Shown here: in pieces, positions 7,897 to 11,202 of the stretch | Position numbering within the stretch: the first letter of the stretch is position 1 | Layout of the letters: each line of letters starts with the position of its first letter | Source: SIG607 sp045614505 | GTDB lineage: Bacteria > Bacillota > Clostridia > Oscillospirales > Acutalibacteraceae | DNA length: 11,202 bases | Reading direction: 5' to 3' | NCBI GenBank assembly: GCA_045614505.1 | Contig: JAZLDA010000012.1 | Span: 1-11,202, forward strand | The notes under the pieces: model-generated | Databases searched by the model: none | Told to the model about the DNA's origin: nothing | What the model saw: only the letters and a program-made list of their open reading frames with translations | Translations under genes and position numbers: made by a program

Positions 7897-8637
7897 ATGA
7901 ATTCTAATGACCACAGAAAAAGCGAAACCTTAAGGCAGCGCGATAAGGCGCGAAAGGATTTTCTTGAGCTTAAAGAAATGCAGAAAAAGGCAGCCGAAGA
8001 GGGTGCAACCGAGCATGTTGCCTACAGCGGAGAAATTAAACCTAAAACCTTTACAGAAAAGATACGTCACTTCTTTTATTACTACTGGCCGGGCATTGTG
8101 GGGGCAATAATCGTTATAGCGATTGTGGCGGTTGCAACGGTAAGCTGTATGAACAGAAGAAACCCCGACATTAAAATAGTTGTTTATGATAACCGCATAC
8201 TTGCCGATATGTATGTTTCGGACATTGAGGATTACTTTGCGAAATACTGTCCCGATTATAACGGCGACGGAGAGGTAGTAGTTTCGGTTATCAACTGCAC
8301 CTATGAAACCGGCAAGTCCACCGCACAGTATCAGCAGACCATGATGCAACGGCTTCAGGGAATTATTGTTACCGACAATGAATGTATGCTGATTATTACA
8401 AGTGAGATGGGCTATGATTATTTTGACGAGTATCTGGAAATGAGTCTCGGTGAGGGAGTGCCCCTGCCGCAGTCCTATTATGAAGAATGTACCCTCGACA
8501 GCAGTTTACCTATACCCGATGGAATGACCCTCTACTGCAGAGATATAAAAGGAACTCTTATTGAAAACAAAGAGGCTTCAAAGCAGGCGGTGGAAAACGG
8601 CAGGGACTTTATGGACAGGCTGTCAAAGGTAGAATAA
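7897..8637 (+). CDS. Unrecognised single-pass membrane protein with extracellular domain
   Basis: A 246-residue protein I cannot assign to a named family. Residues 1-58 are highly charged, probably cytoplasmic, with a possible short coiled coil at ~8-35. An aromatic HFFYYYWP stretch leads into a TM helix (~64-84). Residues ~88-246 should lie outside the membrane in an alpha/beta domain (strands PDIKIVVYDN and EVVVSVINCTYE, and the helix around AQYQQTMMQRLQG). D120-Y-N122-G-D124-G resembles a short EF-hand or dockerin-type calcium loop. Cys84 is at the end of the TM and not in a lipobox, so this is not a lipoprotein; other cysteines are at 118, 136 and near 160-206. The layout resembles small clostridial membrane proteins with a KIxxFWYYYKWH-like juxtamembrane segment, recalled from memory. 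It lies 9 nt after the transferase gene and 33 nt before the CapA-like gene, so a role with them in the envelope is inferred. Confidence 0.85.
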   Translation: MNSNDHRKSETLRQRDKARKDFLELKEMQKKAAEEGATEHVAYSGEIKPKTFTEKIRHFFYYYWPGIVGAIIVIAIVAVATVSCMNRRNPDIKIVVYDNRILADMYVSDIEDYFAKYCPDYNGDGEVVVSVINCTYETGKSTAQYQQTMMQRLQGIIVTDNECMLIITSEMGYDYFDEYLEMSLGEGVPLPQSYYEECTLDSSLPIPDGMTLYCRDIKGTLIENKEASKQAVENGRDFMDRLSKVE

Positions 8638-8658
8638 GACTGGCATAGTCAGCCTATT

Positions 8659-8664
8659 AAGGGG
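8659..8664 (+). promoter_or_regulatory. Shine-Dalgarno AAGGGG of the CapA-like gene
   Basis: AAGGGG sits 6 nt upstream of ATG 8671 and supports that start over the second in-frame ATG, three codons later. The 33-nt gap after the previous stop has no promoter or terminator that I can see. Confidence 0.8.
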
Positions 8665-8670
8665 ATAATT

Positions 8671-9984
8671 ATGGGAAAGATGACACGAAAACAAAAGATA
8701 ATCAGACGCAATTTATTTCTCGGCATTTGCGCAATTGTTCTTGTGGGAGTTATTGCTCTTGCCTGCTTTGGAATAGATAAATTAATAGATATATCGGGCG
8801 GACAGGAACTTGCAACACCGTCGGACAGTTCGTCAAATATACCCGAAGAGCCTTATGTGGTGTCCAGCGCCACGGTGGTCAACACCGGAGATATTCTTAT
8901 TCACTCTCCCTTGCTCACTGCGGCAAAGGAATCTGACGGATACGATTTTTCTCCTCTTTACAGAGAAGTTTCCACCTACTTTAATGAGGCGGACCTTGCT
9001 GTGGCTAATCTTGAGGTGACTCTTGGAGGCAGTGAATCGGGTAATTACAGAGGTTACCCTGCATTCAATACTCCCGACAGCCTTATTGATTATGTAAAGA
9101 CGTCAGGGGTGGATATGCTGCTCACCTCAAACAATCACTGCTATGATACTGGATTTTACGGACTCAAGCGCACTGCCCGTGTTTTAAAGGAAAAGAATAT
9201 GCCCTTTATCGGTACCCGCGAGACCGAACAGGAATCCCTTTACACCGTAAAGGAAGTTGACGGAATTAAAATCGGAATGGCGTGCTACACCTATGAGAAT
9301 GTGTATCAGGGTAACGGCGCAAAATCCATTAACGGCAGAATTGTCAGCAGTGAAGCCGCACCGCTGTTGGCTTCTTTCTGTTACGAGCATTTAGACGAAT
9401 TTTACCTTGAAGCTGAAAATGTTATCCGTGATATGAAAAACAGCGGAGCAGAGGCGATAGTCTTCTATATGCACTGGGGTAATGAGTACCAGTTAAAGCA
9501 GAATCACTGGCAGGAGCAAATTGCTCAGAAGCTGTGTGACCTCGGCGTAGACGTTATTGTAGGCGGACATCCCCATGTTATACAGCCTATAGAGCTTTTA
9601 ACATCTACCGACGGCAGTCATAAAACAGTATGCCTATATTCTATGGGTAATTCGGTTTCCAATCAGCGCCTTGACCAGCTTTATTCCGATTGCCCCACAG
9701 GTCACACCGAGGACGGTATGCTCTTTTACTATACCTTTGATAAATACAGTGACGGCAAGGTAGTGCTTTCCGGTGTGGATATTATTCCTGCCTGGGTGTG
9801 CAAAACAGGAAGCGGCAGTAATGCCGAATATGTTCTTTACGCTTTGCCTACTGAGGACTCTTTTGCTCAGCAAGGCCTGAGCGCCTCCACAGGCAAAAAA
9901 TCCTATGAGCGGACTAAGAATATAGTTGCACAGGGATTAACCGATTGCCAGAAATATTTAGGCTGTGAAGTCAGATTTGAATAA
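8671..9984 (+). CDS. CapA family protein, membrane-anchored metallophosphatase fold
   Basis: A 437-residue member of the CapA/PGA_cap family (calcineurin-like metallophosphatase fold), known from poly-gamma-glutamate capsule export or anchoring (CapA, YwtB/PgsA). An N-terminal basic stretch and one TM helix (~13-35) are followed by a Ser/Pro-rich linker (~41-64), so the domain faces outward. Motifs run in family order: NTGDILIH (D74, H78), D108-x-x-x-x-NLE (N113, E115), SNNHCYDTG (N155, H156, D159), HWGNEY (268-273) and GGHPHVIQP (H300, H302). Length is in the normal range. Partner genes for polyglutamate synthesis (capB, capC) are absent. Its operon mates are an LTA-synthase-like enzyme and an unknown membrane protein, so its substrate here is more likely another envelope polymer, or it is a generic wall-associated phosphoesterase. 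The family is secure; the substrate is not known. Confidence 0.93.
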   Translation: MGKMTRKQKIIRRNLFLGICAIVLVGVIALACFGIDKLIDISGGQELATPSDSSSNIPEEPYVVSSATVVNTGDILIHSPLLTAAKESDGYDFSPLYREVSTYFNEADLAVANLEVTLGGSESGNYRGYPAFNTPDSLIDYVKTSGVDMLLTSNNHCYDTGFYGLKRTARVLKEKNMPFIGTRETEQESLYTVKEVDGIKIGMACYTYENVYQGNGAKSINGRIVSSEAAPLLASFCYEHLDEFYLEAENVIRDMKNSGAEAIVFYMHWGNEYQLKQNHWQEQIAQKLCDLGVDVIVGGHPHVIQPIELLTSTDGSHKTVCLYSMGNSVSNQRLDQLYSDCPTGHTEDGMLFYYTFDKYSDGKVVLSGVDIIPAWVCKTGSGSNAEYVLYALPTEDSFAQQGLSASTGKKSYERTKNIVAQGLTDCQKYLGCEVRFE

Positions 9985-10017
9985 AAAAACTGCGAGTTTT
10001 TAAAACTCGCAGTTTTT
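9985..10017. terminator. Bidirectional intrinsic terminator between the envelope operon and tyrS
   Basis: A 16-bp inverted repeat (9985-10000 and 10002-10017) is perfect around a single central base, and the core stem is ACTGCGAG/CTCGCAGT. It has an A-run on the left and a T-run on the right, so it reads as stem plus U-tract on both strands. It starts directly after the CapA-like stop and ends 5 nt before the tyrS stop, and it serves both convergent genes. Confidence 0.95.
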
Positions 10018-10022
10018 AAATA

Positions 10023-11174
10023 TTAAAGGGTTACCTTAACAAATTTCTTTTTACCCTTTTGAACGAGAAGCCCTGCTTTCAGTTGTTCTTCGTTGAAGAA
10101 TGTTGCGGGAACGGTGACCTTTTCTTCGTTTACGCTAACACCGCCCTGAACAACTAAGGTTCTTGCCTCGCTCTTAGAAGAACAAAGACCACTCTTAACC
10201 ATAATATCGAGAATACCGATACCGTTTTCGCCTAAATCCTCACAGGAGAGAGTAACGGCAGGAATATCGGCGGAATCCTTACCGCCTGCAAACATATTCT
10301 TTGCGGCTGCAAGTGCCTTTTCGGCTTCTTCCTCGCCGTGAACAAGTTTTGTAAGCGCGAAGGCTAAAATTTCCTTAGCCTTATTCAGCTCACTGCCCTC
10401 CCACTTGTCCATTTCATCAATCTGCTCTAAAGGTAAGAAGGTGAGCATACGGATACATTTGAGAACATCGCTATCTCCCACATTTCTCCAGTACTGGAAG
10501 AAATCGTAGGGAGAAGTTTTGTTGGGGTCAAGCCAAACTGCATTGCCTGCAGTTTTGCCCATTTTCTTGCCCTGAGAGTCGGTGAGCAGGGTAATGGTCA
10601 TAGCGTGCGCATCCTCGCCCAGCTTTCTTCTGATAAGCTCGGTACCGCCCAGCATATTGCTCCACTGGTCGTCGCCGCCGAACTGCATATTACAGCCGTA
10701 GTGCTGGAAGAGGTAGTAGAAGTCGTAGCTTTGCATTATCATATAGTTGAATTCAAGGAAGGAAAGACCTCTTTCCATTCTTTGCTTATAGCACTCTGCC
10801 GTAAGCATTCTGTTGACGGAGAAGCACGCTCCAACGTCGCGCAGAAGCTCGATGTAGTTAAGTCCGAGGAGCCAATCGGCGTTGTTTACCATAATCGCCT
10901 TATCCTCGCCGAACTCTATGAACTTCGACATCTGCACCTTGAAGCAGTCGCAGTTGTGCTGTATGGTCTCGGGGGTCATCATCGAGCGCATATCGGTTCT
11001 GCCCGAGGGGTCGCCGATGTCCGCGGTGCCGCCGCCGATAAGCACGATGGGCTTGTTGCCTGCCATTTGAAGTCTCTTCATAAGGCAAAGAGCCATAAAG
11101 TGACCTACGTGAAGGCTGTCTGCAGTGGGATCAAAGCCAATGTAAAATACAGCCTTGCCGTTATTAACAAGATC
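10023..11174 (-). CDS. tyrS: Tyrosyl-tRNA synthetase, N-terminus missing or broken
   Basis: Class I tyrosyl-tRNA synthetase charges tRNA-Tyr with tyrosine in the cytosol. The frame is open from 11174 down to TAA at 10025-10023 (383 residues; the family is about 400-425). Motifs include YIGFDPTADSLHVGH with HIGH-type HVGH at 11100-11111, then GDPSGRTDMR, QSYDFYYLFQHYG, GGDDQWSNMLGG and KMGKT (the KMSKS equivalent, 10551-10565). A C-terminal S4 RNA-binding domain runs from about 10215 to the end. The ATG at 11096 cannot be the true start, because the HIGH motif and its beta-strand lie upstream. Continuing upstream, the frame meets TAG (11177-11175) and no ATG, GTG or TTG occurs between. The first 25-30 residues are therefore missing, frameshifted or mis-assembled at the edge. 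The gene is convergent with the envelope operon. Any T-box leader would lie beyond the window. Confidence 0.95.
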   Translation of the reverse strand, partial: DLVNNGKAVFYIGFDPTADSLHVGHFMALCLMKRLQMAGNKPIVLIGGGTADIGDPSGRTDMRSMMTPETIQHNCDCFKVQMSKFIEFGEDKAIMVNNADWLLGLNYIELLRDVGACFSVNRMLTAECYKQRMERGLSFLEFNYMIMQSYDFYYLFQHYGCNMQFGGDDQWSNMLGGTELIRRKLGEDAHAMTITLLTDSQGKKMGKTAGNAVWLDPNKTSPYDFFQYWRNVGDSDVLKCIRMLTFLPLEQIDEMDKWEGSELNKAKEILAFALTKLVHGEEEAEKALAAAKNMFAGGKDSADIPAVTLSCEDLGENGIGILDIMVKSGLCSSKSEARTLVVQGGVSVNEEKVTVPATFFNEEQLKAGLLVQKGKKKFVKVTL

Positions 11175-11202
11175 CTAAGTCGGATCGTAGCCATGTCGTT
11201 CT
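11175..11202 (-). other. Non-matching tail at the 5' end of tyrS (in-frame TAG, probable sequence-end error)
   Basis: On the minus strand these 28 bases should encode part of the conserved TyrS N-terminus. They give ERHGYDPT and then TAG in the tyrS frame, and the other two frames do not restore an obvious TyrS match. The change occurs directly next to DLVNNGKAVFYIGFDP, which matches the family well. A contig-end assembly error or a small deletion is more likely than a real stop in this essential gene. Confidence 0.5.

Noticed and set aside
8638..8650. Small GACT/AGTC inverted repeat in the gap before the CapA-like gene
   Set aside because: A 4-bp stem with no T-tract is too weak to be a terminator or a regulatory hairpin.
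6883..9873. Minus-strand and alternate-frame open frames inside the three operon genes
   Set aside because: They lie opposite or within conserved catalytic motifs of the transferase and CapA-like genes and show no domain of their own.
8671..9984. A complete poly-gamma-glutamate capsule locus
   Set aside because: Only the CapA-like gene is present; no CapB ligase or CapC partner is visible in the window.
10882..11088. Short open frames on both strands overlapping tyrS
   Set aside because: The region encodes the conserved GDPSGRTD part of TyrS; high GC simply removes stops from the other frames.
11175..11177. TAG recoding (for example pyrrolysine) in tyrS
   Set aside because: TAG is used as an ordinary stop at the end of the transferase gene (7885-7887), and the bases beyond the tyrS TAG do not continue the family match.

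Overview
The window looks like a chromosomal segment of a Gram-positive, low-to-moderate GC Firmicute, most likely a gut-type member of the Clostridia (Oscillospiraceae/Ruminococcaceae-like). This rests on the VPETG-type sortase anchor, a giant VWA plus isopeptide-domain surface protein, the LTA-synthase/CapA envelope genes, the clostridial style of the TyrS sequence, AGGAG-type ribosome binding sites and intrinsic terminators. The genus is inference.

Layout, left to right. (1) Positions 1-6198 hold the 3' 6.2 kb of one giant plus-strand gene. Its 5' end lies outside the window. The product is a cell-wall-anchored adhesin or pilin-like protein with a VWA domain carrying a MIDAS, an approximately 440-residue region I cannot assign, nine consecutive Ig-like domains that each carry a Lys/Glu/Asn set expected for an intramolecular isopeptide bond, and a VPETG-TM-RKK anchor. 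It ends in a strong intrinsic terminator. (2) A good sigma-A promoter (TTGACT-17-TAAAAT) then starts a tight three-gene plus-strand operon at 6337-9984: a membrane phosphoglycerol transferase/LTA-synthase-like enzyme, an unrecognised single-pass membrane protein, and a membrane-anchored CapA-type metallophosphatase-fold protein. The spacings are 9 and 33 nt, with clear Shine-Dalgarno sites at the second and third genes. (3) A perfect bidirectional terminator palindrome (9985-10017) separates this operon from the convergent minus-strand tyrS (10023 to the right edge), whose N-terminus is lost or scrambled at the window end.

How the genes fit together: everything left of tyrS is directed at the cell surface. 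The giant protein is probably a sortase-attached adhesive stalk. The three-gene operon probably makes, modifies or manages an anionic envelope polymer: a glycerol-phosphate transfer enzyme, a partner of unknown role with an outward-facing domain, and a CapA-like protein. No sortase gene, other pilin subunit, mobile element, CRISPR array, rRNA or tRNA is visible. The most novel material is the unassigned region of the giant protein, the unassigned middle gene of the operon, and the broken 5' end of tyrS.
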